Shown here: positions 17,648-26,097 of the stretch, in pieces
Layout: every line of letters begins with the position of its first letter
Position numbering within the stretch: the first letter of the stretch is position 1
Origin: Candidatus Iainarchaeum sp.
GTDB taxonomy: Archaea > B1Sed10-29 > WALL01 > JAGHAM01
Length of the DNA stretch: 64,000 nucleotides
NCBI GenBank assembly: GCA_021161465.1
Contig: JAGHAM010000004.1
Location: forward strand, 13,062 to 77,061
Direction: 5' to 3'
Made by a program: the position numbers and the translations under genes
The notes under the pieces: model-generated
Databases searched by the model: none
Told to the model about the DNA's origin: nothing
The model's input: only the letters and a program-made list of their open reading frames with translations

Positions 17648-18097
17648 CTTGGCGCAACCATGTGACATTTCCGTACCGGTGTTCAAGTCGGTCATTATAT
17701 AACACACTTTTTCATTGTTCTTGTCAAAGTAGTAATCCCACTTCATCTTCTGTCCGCCTTGCTCATACATCCCAACAGCATGACACATTTGTTGCCCATC
17801 ATACTCTCCAAATCCTTTGATTTCGAAGGACATGCTCTCGGTTTCTCCGCCTGCTCCACCGGCATAGTTCCACTGTGCCCCTGGTGCACACCAATCACCT
17901 GTTCCGCTAGAGGTTCCACCAGTTTCCTGTTGCCCTCCAGTTCCTTCAGAAACAGTTTCTCCATTTGTACTGGTGTTCTGAGCATTCTCATTGTTGGACA
18001 TTGATGGCTCTTGTGTTGTTCCTTTTGTGGATGTTCCAATGCAGCCCATCATGACTACTGCAAACAGTAGGATAGTTATTGCTAAAATTGTTTTCAT
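17639..18097 (-). CDS. small lipoprotein
   Basis: 152 residues. Signal peptide with lipobox 'VVMMGC', then a Ser/Thr/Asn/Gly-rich linker of about 45 residues and a compact C-terminal domain starting 'WCAPGAQWNYAG' with three more Cys ('MCHAVGM', 'VCYIMTD', 'HGCAKGG'), so two disulfides are possible. GGTGA lies upstream of the ATG. Probably a surface-anchored domain of unknown function. Converges with the large Cys-rich lipoprotein gene. Confidence 0.6.
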   Translation of the reverse strand: MKTILAITILLFAVVMMGCIGTSTKGTTQEPSMSNNENAQNTSTNGETVSEGTGGQQETGGTSSGTGDWCAPGAQWNYAGGAGGETESMSFEIKGFGEYDGQQMCHAVGMYEQGGQKMKWDYYFDKNNEKVCYIMTDLNTGTEMSHGCAKGG

Positions 18098-18186
18098 AAA
18101 GAAATCACCATTTGTTCCAAATTTTGCAGTTTATTCTTAATAAACCTGCTTCGCTTACACGTAGTAAAAAGGGCCGCGGCCGGGAA

Positions 18187-18241
18187 TTTCCTACCCAACT
18201 CACAATCGTGTGTGGGGTTAGGAGGGGCGCAGCCCCTCTTT
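18187..18241 (-). other. 55-nt T-loop intron of tRNA-His
   Basis: It follows A58 (18242). Its first 29 bases (18241-18213) match the first 29 bases of the anticodon-loop intron of the same gene at 28 of 29 positions, including the hairpin AGGGGC/GCCCCT. It ends in GGAAA like the Ser and Ile T-loop introns. The junction may slide by one or two bases. Confidence 0.8.
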
Positions 18242-18261
18242 TTGAACCCGGGCCAGGGGAT

Positions 18262-18348
18262 TTCTGCAAGATGCAGGATTATCGTCTACCCCCCATAGAT
18301 GGATTGCGTAGCAATCCTCTGGGGTTAGAAGGGGCGCAGCCCCTCTTT
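18262..18348 (-). other. 87-nt anticodon-loop intron of tRNA-His
   Basis: Between G37 (18349) and A38 (18261). It begins with the 29-base module shared with the T-loop intron (18348-18320), followed by a GGATTGC/GCAATCC hairpin and a TGCATCTTGCA hairpin near the 3' end. Confidence 0.8.
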
Positions 18349-18420
18349 CCACAGTCCCCTATACTAGCCAGGCTATACAACCGCAGCCATAGGTTAATTT
18401 TTAGAACAAGGTTGTTTAAA

Positions 18421-18672
18421 TTATTTCTTAAGTTTCTTGTAGCTGTATTCTACTTCATAGTGTTTCATCAACTTTTCAGCAATTTTTTGACCAGATTCTA
18501 TCAGAGGTTGCCCGTACCTTTTGCCTATCCTTGTGCGAAATTCAACTTTACCAATAAATCTATAATGTTCTGGAGCAACTTTAAGGGCTTCCTCTTTAGA
18601 TAATCCCAGTTCTACCCTTTTTCCGAACATTCTTGCTGCTTTAAAATCGTGTTCTTTAATCTTGGATTTCAC
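18421..18672 (-). CDS. small hypothetical basic protein
   Basis: 83 residues, not recognised. Rich in Lys/Arg, with 'KAARMFGKRVELGLSKEEAL' and 'EFRTRIGKRYGQPLIESG'; no membrane segment. Probably a small nucleic-acid-associated protein, but this rests only on charge. It lies between tRNA-His and an aminotransferase gene, all on the minus strand. Confidence 0.5.
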   Translation of the reverse strand: MKSKIKEHDFKAARMFGKRVELGLSKEEALKVAPEHYRFIGKVEFRTRIGKRYGQPLIESGQKIAEKLMKHYEVEYSYKKLKK

Positions 18673-18700
18673 AGTTGCTTTATGTTAGTGAGGTTTAAGT

Positions 18701-19870
18701 TTATTTACGGGTTTTCATGAAATCTTCTATTCTGCTGAATGCTTCCTCTAGAACACCCTCTGGTGGCAGTGTGACTATCCTAAAGTGGCCTCTTCCATAC
18801 TCACCAAAGCCAGAACCAAAAACAGTTAGCACGTATTTCTCCTTCAACAAATCGAGAACCCATTTTTTGTCATCAATGTTTCCATCCCCTATCTTAGGGA
18901 ATGCATAGAAGGCTCCTTTTGGCTTAACACAAGGGAGCCCTATCTCATTGCATCTTTCATAGCAGTAGTTTGCCCTTTTCATTATCTTCCTTTTATTTTC
19001 TTCTAGGAAATCTCTTGGGCCATTTAACACTTCAGCCATCGCAAATTGAGCAGGCGTTGGGGCACAGAGATGGTTCCTAGCCTCCGCCGCGCAGGCATTG
19101 TAGAGCTCATCGCTGTTGTAAAATATACCATACCCTATCCTCCACCCAGTGGCGAAGAAGTTCTTGGACATACCGTTCATTTGAACCACACTTGCACCAG
19201 CATCTACGGCTATCCTTGTTAGACAAGTGTATTTCTCAAACGTGAGTTCATCGTAAATCTCATCAGAAGTTATGGTTAATTCGTTGTCAACAGCCAAATC
19301 AACTATTCCTTTAAGGGTTTCCTTTGAGTATACTGCTCCAGTTGGGTTGTTGGGGTTTATCACAGATATAATTTTAGTTTTAGGTGTAATCTTCTCTTTA
19401 ATATCCTCCAAGTCAGGGTTCCACCCATTTCCTTCATCACATTTGTACTCTATGGACTTCCCACCAAAATATTTTGGGAAGGATAAATAAAGTGGATATG
19501 ATGGGCTTGGTACTAGGGCCTCATCTCCTTTTTCGATGAGTGCACCAAAAACATACTGGATGAGCGGGCTTACACCATCGCCAACTATAACTCTTTCTTC
19601 GTCTACATCCAAATCATTTAACCTTTTTTCTCTTTTGGCAATTTCCCGTCTTGCTTCTGGTGTGCCACCACTGTCAGCATAGTAATTTTTACCTTCTCTT
19701 ATCGCCTTTATGTATGCATCTTTGGCATATCCTGGAGCATCAAAGTCATATCCTCCCGGGTCGCCTATGTTTAATTTTAGTATCTTGTGGCCCCCCTTTT
19801 CAAGCTCTCTCGCTGGGAGGACAACGTCTCTTATGGCGTATTCAAGTGTTGAAATCCTTTTGGCAATCAT
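18701..19870 (-). CDS. class I aminotransferase, alanine/aspartate type
   Basis: 389 residues. A PLP-dependent aminotransferase of fold type I. Seen: 'NIGDPGGYDFDAP' near the N-terminus, 'NPNNPTGAVYS' (cofactor and substrate binding), 'TSDEIYDEL' (Asp and Tyr contacts to PLP), and the Schiff-base lysine K236 in 'GMSKNFFATGWRIGY'. The family transfers amino groups between alanine or aspartate and 2-oxo acids; the precise substrate cannot be read here, but the pattern is closest to archaeal alanine aminotransferases. Confidence 0.88.
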   Translation of the reverse strand: MIAKRISTLEYAIRDVVLPARELEKGGHKILKLNIGDPGGYDFDAPGYAKDAYIKAIREGKNYYADSGGTPEARREIAKREKRLNDLDVDEERVIVGDGVSPLIQYVFGALIEKGDEALVPSPSYPLYLSFPKYFGGKSIEYKCDEGNGWNPDLEDIKEKITPKTKIISVINPNNPTGAVYSKETLKGIVDLAVDNELTITSDEIYDELTFEKYTCLTRIAVDAGASVVQMNGMSKNFFATGWRIGYGIFYNSDELYNACAAEARNHLCAPTPAQFAMAEVLNGPRDFLEENKRKIMKRANYCYERCNEIGLPCVKPKGAFYAFPKIGDGNIDDKKWVLDLLKEKYVLTVFGSGFGEYGRGHFRIVTLPPEGVLEEAFSRIEDFMKTRK

Positions 19871-19950
19871 ATGACCACCAGTTCTCCATTTTTACATTTG
19901 GCCCTTAATAACTTATTGGTTTTTATATTGGATTTTCTTAAGCCCTATTT

Positions 19951-20880
19951 ATGTTTTGGAGATTGTCAAGTTGGATAGCAATCCTAATGCTTGGGTTGGT
20001 TGTTGGGATATTCCTAAATGAAGAGAAGAACAGGTTTGTGTTTAAGTTTTTGTTGGGTCTGGTCTTCGCAGTTATCCTAAATCTATCTCTAAAATTCATC
20101 TTCAATATACCAAGATATATTGGCTTTGGGCCCGCCTTCCCCTCATTTCATGCACAGATGGCTTTTTTTATAGCTGTTATGGCATCGCTTGAAAAACCGA
20201 GGCTTGGATGGTTCCTGCTACCTTTAGCTGGCCTCATATCTTTTTCAAGAGTGGCTCTTGGCTTTCACTTGCTCGGTGAGGTAGTTGCGGGGGCTTTCCT
20301 TGGAACTTTAGTGGCTTATTGGTTTTTTAAGGTGAAGTTATCGGCTGTTTATCGTAAGGAGTTGGCAAGGCAGTTGGTTCATCTCTCTGGTATCCTGCTG
20401 GTGCCTTTGGCGATAATCTTGCCTGAAAAAATTGCCGGGGCGCTTTGCTTTCTTGCAGCACTTTTTATAATCTTTGCTCCATGGACACCAGTAGCCAGAA
20501 TAGCAAAAGCCTTCCAGCGATTCAGGGAGAGAGGGTATAGGGGTGCATTCTACTTCTTCCTTGCTTCAGGGTTTGTCTTATTTGTTTTTCCATTTGAGGC
20601 TGCAGCTGCTGGCATAATTGCTTTAAGTGTTGGAGATTCTATTGCGACGATTTATGGAAGACACATTGGGAAGATACATCTGTTCAAACATAAATCACTG
20701 GAAGGGAGCCTTGCTTGTTTTCTATTCGTTTATGCTGCAGTAGTGTTTATTTTGGGGCGTGAGCTAGCATTACCCATTGCACTTACAGGCACCTTTGTAG
20801 AACTTTTTCCATGGTTTGATGATAATCTTTTGATACCTCCTGGTGTTGCCCTTGTCACCTACCTTGTACGTTTAATTTAG
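19951..20880 (+). CDS. PAP2-type phosphatase fused to CTP-dependent lipid kinase
   Basis: 309 residues, all membrane. The N-terminal half has a PAP2-like pattern: 'FPSFHAQMAFF' (like PSxH) and 'SRVALGFHLLGEVVAG' (SRxxxGxHxxxDV-like, with Glu for Asp). The C-terminal half matches the dolichol kinase/DGK1 group: 'RQLVHLSGILLVPLA', 'SVGDSIATIYGRHIGK', 'HKSLEGSLACF' and 'TFVELFP-WFDDNLLIPP'. Inference: a combined dephosphorylation and CTP-dependent phosphorylation of polyprenol or diacylglycerol. A TATA box near 19919-19930 supports a leaderless start. A kinase-only relative is at 40270. Confidence 0.75.
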   Translation: MFWRLSSWIAILMLGLVVGIFLNEEKNRFVFKFLLGLVFAVILNLSLKFIFNIPRYIGFGPAFPSFHAQMAFFIAVMASLEKPRLGWFLLPLAGLISFSRVALGFHLLGEVVAGAFLGTLVAYWFFKVKLSAVYRKELARQLVHLSGILLVPLAIILPEKIAGALCFLAALFIIFAPWTPVARIAKAFQRFRERGYRGAFYFFLASGFVLFVFPFEAAAAGIIALSVGDSIATIYGRHIGKIHLFKHKSLEGSLACFLFVYAAVVFILGRELALPIALTGTFVELFPWFDDNLLIPPGVALVTYLVRLI

Positions 20881-20919
20881 CCCTGCAAAAGCTTAAATAC
20901 CGCTTTTGAGTAGCATTTC

Positions 20920-21879
20920 ATGATGTTATCCTTGGGCAACGGGGTGCAGTATAAGGATTTGCTCTTTGACCCTACCAGAAAGGCAGCTGATGGATTAGTG
21001 CTCATATCGCATGCACATTCAGACCACGCTAGGCAACATGATACGACTACAATTATGACACCAGAAACCTCAAAGATTACAGGGATAACAGGTAAGGTGT
21101 TGTCTTATGGGAAAACACACCAATTTGGGGAATTTAGGATAACGCCATACCCGGCTGGGCACATAATTGGTTCAGCACAGTATCTAGTTGAGGATGGCAA
21201 AACTATAGTTTATACTGGAGATTTCAGACTAAAGGATAGCATACTCTTTCCAGGGGCTGAACCCCTTAACTGCGATGAGCTTGTCATAGAGTCCACATTT
21301 GGCTCGCCAGAGTATACCTTTCCTGACCCATATGATGTTTACAAAGATATGTCAGGTTGGGTGTCTAAAAACCACTCTAGGGGGCGGATAGTGCTAATTG
21401 GGGCATACTCCATTGGGAAGGCTCAAGAGATAACCCGAATGCTGAACGAATATACGGCTATAACCCCTCTGGTTCACCCGAAAATAAAAGCAGTGAATGA
21501 TACGAGTGTGTTATCTGGTGTCAAATTAGGGGACTACCTGTCATTGGATTCTGAGGAAGCAAGGGAGATTTCAAGAGAGCCATTTGTTGCCTTGCTACCC
21601 CACAGGATGATTTCTAGAAATACTATCGAAAGTGTCATGCTACAGACAGGGCGAGATGTGGTTGCATGTGTCGCGACTGGGTGGGCCGGGCGTTTCAGCA
21701 GGTTTAAGGCATTTCCATTAAGCGACCATGCTGACTTCAATCAGCTCGTTGACTATGTAGAACACGCAGAACCCAAGAAGGTTTATACTACCCACGGTTT
21801 CGCAAAAACACTTGCAAGCCAGCTTAGTCATAAAGGATTCAATGCAAAGCCACTTGAAAAAGCCAACAGGCAGAGTTAG
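20920..21879 (+). CDS. metallo-beta-lactamase-fold nuclease, CPSF/exonuclease-like
   Basis: 319 residues. Motif 'LISHAHSDHARQHD' (HxHxDH zinc ligands) near residue 29, 'AGHIIGSAQYLVED', 'VYTGDFRLKDSILF', and a final 'PLSDHADFNQLVDYVEHAEPKKVYTTHG' give the pattern of the RNA-processing/DNA-repair branch (mRNA 3'-end processing factor and SNM1-like). The beta-CASP insert is short, so this is probably the small exonuclease-like form. TATA-like GCTTAAATAC at 20891-20900 points to a leaderless start. Confidence 0.8.
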   Translation: MMLSLGNGVQYKDLLFDPTRKAADGLVLISHAHSDHARQHDTTTIMTPETSKITGITGKVLSYGKTHQFGEFRITPYPAGHIIGSAQYLVEDGKTIVYTGDFRLKDSILFPGAEPLNCDELVIESTFGSPEYTFPDPYDVYKDMSGWVSKNHSRGRIVLIGAYSIGKAQEITRMLNEYTAITPLVHPKIKAVNDTSVLSGVKLGDYLSLDSEEAREISREPFVALLPHRMISRNTIESVMLQTGRDVVACVATGWAGRFSRFKAFPLSDHADFNQLVDYVEHAEPKKVYTTHGFAKTLASQLSHKGFNAKPLEKANRQS

Positions 21880-21947
21880 GCAGCTTCCTTCAGGGGTGTA
21901 GTTTTTTATACCAGAACAAGATAACTCTTAATATTGAGGCGGTAGTT

Positions 21948-22451
21948 ATGGCTGAACTTAAGAAACAAGCGCATTTCAAGGATATCCCCAAGATTGTTGT
22001 ATTGCATGCTATTGAATCTATATCGGCAGCATTGATACAGGATGCGAAATACAATTATGGGAGAGAGTTTGGATTTGATTCCAGCCTTGAGATGAAAGAG
22101 GCACAAGGCTTGGTTGAGTCATCAGTTAAATTTTTTCCATACACCTACAATTTCAGGTGGTTGGTTGCCCCTGATGAAGGTGGTTATCTAGTTACGTTTA
22201 TAGGCAAGACTCCTGGCAGCTGGTGGGAGTTTCTGTACTCAATGGACAAAAAGCTTGATAACCTCATGGAGACACAGTGGGCTGCCTTGATAAACTTTGG
22301 TATTGGCTATCTAACGGCTAAGTATTACACTAAGAGTGTTAAGTCGCCTGGCCCAACATCTCCACCAAAAGAGCACATAAAGAAGGCTAGAAACAAGCTG
22401 GTTCAGAAGATTGGTAAAGAACAAAAGAAGACACCCATCGATAAGAGATAG
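21948..22451 (+). CDS. hypothetical protein
   Basis: 167 residues, not recognised. An alpha-rich N-terminal part ('IVVLHAIESISAALIQDAK') is followed by a Trp-rich segment ('GKTPGSWWEFLYSM') and a short hydrophobic stretch ('WAALINFGIGYLTAKYY'), and it ends in a Lys-rich tail. It may touch the membrane. A GAGGCGG sequence precedes the ATG. The next gene downstream is a GNAT-like paralogue in the same direction. Confidence 0.5.
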   Translation: MAELKKQAHFKDIPKIVVLHAIESISAALIQDAKYNYGREFGFDSSLEMKEAQGLVESSVKFFPYTYNFRWLVAPDEGGYLVTFIGKTPGSWWEFLYSMDKKLDNLMETQWAALINFGIGYLTAKYYTKSVKSPGPTSPPKEHIKKARNKLVQKIGKEQKKTPIDKR

Positions 22452-22486
22452 AAACATATTAATAGTTTTTATTAATCAATCTTCTC

Positions 22487-23050
22487 ATGGTTTCTAAGAA
22501 GAGGATACACATTTTCAAGTTTAATCCAGATAGCAAAGAACATCTGCAAGCTTTAAGGGAACTAGTTGAGGACAGCATGATGGACAGTGTTTTTGAAGAT
22601 TACTTAACCAATGGTAAATCAGATAGACTGAATGGGCATTCGTCATGGGTAACGAGTATGAAGGCTCACCTACAAAAGAAAGGCAAGGTAATAACCTATC
22701 TACAAAAGGTTGATGAAGAATACTCTGGTTTTATTACGGTTGAGCCAAAGAAGAAGGAGAAGAAGACGTTCGTTCATGACATATTTGTGCGACCAGAGTT
22801 CAGAGAAACATATGTTGAGGAATACCCAAAAGAGCTTGGCGGCCCACTCAAGAAAAGGCGTGAGCAGCCATTGATGCTTGCAGCGAAACTTTTACGGTAT
22901 GTGGCAAAAACCCATGGATTCCCACTTGATGGGATATGGCTCCCGCCACACGGTGAAAGGGCTAACGAGAAGTATGGTGAAAAATATAACGCTGGCTATT
23001 TTAGATTACGGGGGATGAAAGCCAGACACAGAAAGAAAAGAGAAATCTAG
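22487..23050 (+). CDS. GNAT-like protein, paralogue B
   Basis: 187 residues; paralogue of 13262-13810. Shared core: 'YLQKVDEEYSGFITVEP', 'FVHDIFVRPEFRETY', 'LAAKLLRYVAKTHGFPLDG'. Between these, paralogue B has its own 'MMDSVFEDYLTNG' region. The fold resembles GNAT acetyltransferases. TATA-like TTTTTATTAATC (about 22464-22475) lies upstream, fitting a leaderless start. Its stop overlaps the stop of the convergent gene 23047-23487 by four bases. Confidence 0.55.
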   Translation: MVSKKRIHIFKFNPDSKEHLQALRELVEDSMMDSVFEDYLTNGKSDRLNGHSSWVTSMKAHLQKKGKVITYLQKVDEEYSGFITVEPKKKEKKTFVHDIFVRPEFRETYVEEYPKELGGPLKKRREQPLMLAAKLLRYVAKTHGFPLDGIWLPPHGERANEKYGEKYNAGYFRLRGMKARHRKKREI

Positions 23051-23487
23051 TTTGAGAGGTCTATGGTGTGGCTTAGTCTCTCTCCTGTTTTTGGGTGGAA
23101 CCCAAACAACACAAACTTGGCATTTTTCAAACCCTTTAAATCAACCTTGCCCTTCAGCTCTTTTAGGACTTCTTTTGGGTTTATCTTGGACGGTTCTTCA
23201 ATATACCTAAGGAATAGGCTGCCATAAGCGACTCTCGGCTTTAGTGGTTTCTTTGACATAGCGGTTTCTTTTATACCCTCAAAATAAGCTATGAAATATG
23301 GGTTGTCTTTTGTTGGCTCGTGACTGTATCTATTTATAGCTATTCTCTTGTCTCCAGTGTATCCTCTTGATGGGTCATTTATGAATTTGGATAGCTCAGA
23401 GGCTCTGCGCCAGCCTGGTCTCTTTCTCTCAAGCCTCTTTAGGTTTTCGAATACTACGCGCGTTTGTCCTCTGGGCTTTCCTGGCAT
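23047..23487 (-). CDS. hypothetical basic protein
   Basis: 146 residues, not recognised. The N-terminus is very basic ('MPGKPRGQTRVVFENLKRLERKRPGWRR'), and the rest mixes strands and helices ('VAYGSLFLRYIEEPSKI', 'AKFVLFGFHPKTGERLSHTI'). No signal peptide. Overlaps the convergent GNAT-like gene by four bases. Confidence 0.5.
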   Translation of the reverse strand: MPGKPRGQTRVVFENLKRLERKRPGWRRASELSKFINDPSRGYTGDKRIAINRYSHEPTKDNPYFIAYFEGIKETAMSKKPLKPRVAYGSLFLRYIEEPSKINPKEVLKELKGKVDLKGLKNAKFVLFGFHPKTGERLSHTIDLSN

Positions 23488-23539
23488 AGTTTAAAGTTGT
23501 GCTCAGTGATTTAAAAGCATTTGTGTTTTTAGGAGGTTT

Positions 23540-23908
23540 TCATCGTCTGTTTTTGGACCTTGTTATCTCGCTAATCTCGACCAGGAGCGCGCCTTTGCAT
23601 GCCAACCCTTTCTTTGCTTTCAGCTTTTTGCAAAGCTGGAACCATTTTCCCTCACTGAAGTATTTGCATTTTCCTGAGAATTGGTATCCCTCATAGTTCT
23701 TATCCCATGCAACTAAGGCCACATTGCTGTTGTCTTGGATATTCTCCAAGGTTGTTTTCATGTAGGTGTCACACAAAAGTATCTTGTTTTTGCCTATTAC
23801 TTTGTAGCAGGTAATTGCGATAACATGGGGCTTGCCTTTTTTCGTAGTAGCAAGAGCAATGGGTTTACCCTCTATGAGTTCTTTAATGTGAGGGCTAATT
23901 TCTTTCAT
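23540..23908 (-). CDS. pyridoxamine-phosphate-oxidase-like flavin protein
   Basis: 122 residues from the ATG at 23908; a minus-strand TATA box (23931-23939) lies about 27 bases upstream, so this Met fits a leaderless start better than two in-frame alternatives further up. The split-barrel pattern 'KPIALATTKKGKPHVIAI', 'CDTYMKTTLENIQDNSNVALVAWD' and 'YQFSGKCKYFSEGKWF' matches the PNPOx-like family, which binds FMN or F420. Substrate unknown. Confidence 0.75.
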   Translation of the reverse strand: MKEISPHIKELIEGKPIALATTKKGKPHVIAITCYKVIGKNKILLCDTYMKTTLENIQDNSNVALVAWDKNYEGYQFSGKCKYFSEGKWFQLCKKLKAKKGLACKGALLVEISEITRSKNRR

Positions 23909-24036
23909 GACTACCATAACTAAAGGCACATATATAAATCTTCTCGAGGCTGGTATGGTTAGTTCTATGCGTGCGGAGATGAGCTGGTGAGCTGCATTCG
24001 AAATGCTTAATTAGTTTCCTTTCTAAAAGTCAACAT

Positions 24037-25218
24037 ATGCTTGGAGAGGATTTTATTGATGTCGGGAAGAGAGTTAAGGAGGAAGGGCTCTCTAGGCTTA
24101 AAAAAATCCATAGTTATTATTTCCAATGCCTCAAGTTGGTTGATACAATTGAGGACCAGAAGTATAAAGCAGAGCAGCTGAAGGGGAGAGATTTAGTCAT
24201 TAGGAATAAGCATGCTAAGAGGACAGCAAAAACCATAAAGAGGATAAACCAATTGTTTGGCGTGATAAATCAGTCATTCCTGAGGGGTGAGCTAAAAGAT
24301 TTTGAGGGGAAAGCATTTGCTGTTGCAATCCAACAGTCACTGAAGGAAGGGGTTTCATCAATTTCTAGGCCAACCTGTGCTACGTGCCACATACAAAGGC
24401 TTGAGCCCATGGCTGGAACCACGAGTGAAGCGAGGAAAGCCTTAAGCCAGCTGGATAAATTGGTTCTTTTGTATGAAGACTACGAGAAGAAAAGGCAGGC
24501 TCTGGATAAGAGGATAAAGGGGCTTAAGGGAGATATACATAACATTGAGAATAAAATGAGGGAACTACAGAAAGTTAGCGAAACTCTAAAGGAAATAAAA
24601 GACAGTGATAAGCTGATTAAAGACTACGAGCAGTTGGGGCAGCTCTTGGAGAACTATGAGTCTATCAGAAGGAAGCGTTTGTCACTCCTTGCAACCAAAC
24701 CTGTGCCGGATTTGGTGAAAGCATTTTATAGCGATAAAAAATCTGGTGAGATTGGTTTTCCTATACCAAATGACGAGAAAGCTTTAAAGGAACTTTCTGC
24801 TGTTGCCAGTCACGACTGCCCCAACTTTTCTGCAGGACAGCTACTTGAGTGTCTAACTTACAATGATAAAAAGCTATCTCATATGACCCCAGAACCAACA
24901 AAACTAAAGCAACTAGTCTTGGATAACCATAACTGGCTTTCAAGCGTAGATGGGCTACCCAATTCTGACTTCCTAAAGTTAACTATGGAGAGCTCAAAGG
25001 CAGATGTGGAAAAGGCCGGAGAGTTTCTGAGGGTTGACAAGGAGCTAATCGATGAAATAAAGAATCTGGTAGAAACTGTTGATGCTAAAGAAGCTGTAAG
25101 GGCTAAAAGTTTAATCTTAAAATCAAAGCAGGAGTCTATGAGCCAGCTTAGGGAAAAATGGGAGAGCGCCAGCAAGGAGTTAGCTAATCTACTGAAGATA
25201 AAACAAAACTATTTCTAA
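24037..25218 (+). CDS. hypothetical coiled-coil protein
   Basis: 393 residues, not recognised. Helical throughout, with a clear heptad-like segment at about 145-225 ('RIKGLKGDIHNIENKMREL', 'YEQLGQLLENYES') and a second coil at the C-terminus ('SQLREKWESASKELANLLK'). A 'CATCH' motif at about 113-117 and later isolated Cys could bind a metal. Probably a cytoplasmic structural or DNA-associated protein, but this is a guess. It converges tightly with nnrE. Confidence 0.55.
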   Translation: MLGEDFIDVGKRVKEEGLSRLKKIHSYYFQCLKLVDTIEDQKYKAEQLKGRDLVIRNKHAKRTAKTIKRINQLFGVINQSFLRGELKDFEGKAFAVAIQQSLKEGVSSISRPTCATCHIQRLEPMAGTTSEARKALSQLDKLVLLYEDYEKKRQALDKRIKGLKGDIHNIENKMRELQKVSETLKEIKDSDKLIKDYEQLGQLLENYESIRRKRLSLLATKPVPDLVKAFYSDKKSGEIGFPIPNDEKALKELSAVASHDCPNFSAGQLLECLTYNDKKLSHMTPEPTKLKQLVLDNHNWLSSVDGLPNSDFLKLTMESSKADVEKAGEFLRVDKELIDEIKNLVETVDAKEAVRAKSLILKSKQESMSQLREKWESASKELANLLKIKQNYF

Positions 25219-25220
25219 CC

Positions 25221-25754
25221 TCAAAGTTCTTTGACCACGAATTTTTTACCTTGCATTCCTTGTTTTGGGAACCCTAGGCAGATGGTCAGGTCCGCGTCAA
25301 CCTCCAATTCTGTGCCAATACCCGTTGGCACATCGACACTTACGATGAATACGCCTGCTTTCTTCCTGGCGTTTATTTCATTGACCAAACCCCTTATTGG
25401 TTCTCGCAGTTCCCCTTTGATGCCTATCCCAAGCAGGCAGTCGACTATGCAGTCAAAGCCATCTATAGAATCCACAAACCTATCTGGAGATAGCTTTTCT
25501 CTATTAATCTCGGCCTCTGTGGTTTTGGTTTCAAAAGGAGCATACACTTTCGAATCTGGCAGGTGTCGTGCAGCCGTGAAGCAATCACCCCCATTGTTGC
25601 CTGAGCCGCATATAAACACAATATTACTGCATACACCTTGTTTCATAAGCTTCTTTAGTTCCTCTGCCACAGCCTTCCCTGCGTGTTCCATAAGCTGTAG
25701 GTGGTCCTTGCCTTTCTCCCAGGCGCGCATCTCTTCAACTGTAACGAATTTCAT
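25221..25754 (-). CDS. nnrE: NAD(P)H-hydrate epimerase
   Basis: 177 residues, the YjeF N-terminal domain alone. It interconverts the R and S forms of damaged NAD(P)H hydrate so the dehydratase can repair it. Seen: 'CGSGNNGGDCFTAARHL' (NAD-type phosphate loop, N in GNNGGD), 'IVDCLLGIGIKG', and 'VSVDVPTGIGTELEV'. It is somewhat shorter than the usual 210-230 residues, and the dehydratase partner NnrD is not in the window. Its start overlaps the small upstream gene 25751-25948 by four bases, so the two are coupled. Confidence 0.85.
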   Translation of the reverse strand: MKFVTVEEMRAWEKGKDHLQLMEHAGKAVAEELKKLMKQGVCSNIVFICGSGNNGGDCFTAARHLPDSKVYAPFETKTTEAEINREKLSPDRFVDSIDGFDCIVDCLLGIGIKGELREPIRGLVNEINARKKAGVFIVSVDVPTGIGTELEVDADLTICLGFPKQGMQGKKFVVKEL

Positions 25755-25948
25755 TTTTCTCCCTTCTGTAACATTCTAACCAATTCACTGAATTTTAGCA
25801 TTCTGTGTTTTGGAAGTTCCTCCTCAAACTTACCTAAGTCCGCTTCTATGCTATTTGGTGATAGAAAGTGAATCATACCTACTTTATAGTCAATCTTACC
25901 AGCCCGCATTCCATCTACCATAAGTTTTGCAGTTGGCTCCTCGGGCAT
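25751..25948 (-). CDS. small hypothetical protein upstream of nnrE
   Basis: 65 residues from ATG 25948; an upstream AT-rich box (about 25968-25978) supports this Met over one 48 bases earlier. Not recognised; charged, with the core 'DGMRAGKIDYKVGMIHFLSPNSIEADLGKFEEELPKHRML'. Translation-coupled to nnrE. Confidence 0.5.
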   Translation of the reverse strand: MPEEPTAKLMVDGMRAGKIDYKVGMIHFLSPNSIEADLGKFEEELPKHRMLKFSELVRMLQKGEK

Positions 25949-26097
25949 GTGATTTATTGATTTATCTAATTTAAAACTTTTGCACAGATAATACAAGTTG
26001 TAATGGTGTACCTACCATCCCTGTTTCATCTGCAGGATTTATTAATGATAGCTGTGTAACTAACACTTAGTGGTCAGGGATTAAAGGAGTTATAAAA

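Larger units (their letters stand above)
18172..18388 (-). tRNA. tRNA-His(GTG) with two introns
   Basis: Hand fold on the minus strand. The extra 5' G (G-1, 18388) faces C73 (18172), the hallmark of tRNA-His. Acceptor GCTGCGG (18387-18381) pairs with CCGCGGC (18179-18173). The anticodon stem GGGGA (18359-18355) pairs with TCCCC (18260-18256) around anticodon GTG (18352-18350). The T stem CCGGG (18251-18247) pairs with CCCGG (18184-18180), and the T loop becomes TTCAATT after splicing. Introns: 18348-18262 at 37/38 and 18241-18187 in the T loop. No CCA encoded. Confidence 0.9.

Noticed and set aside
18112-18603. 163-residue plus-strand frame over tRNA-His
   Set aside because: It crosses the tRNA and the 18421 gene, has no family pattern and is a shadow of real features.
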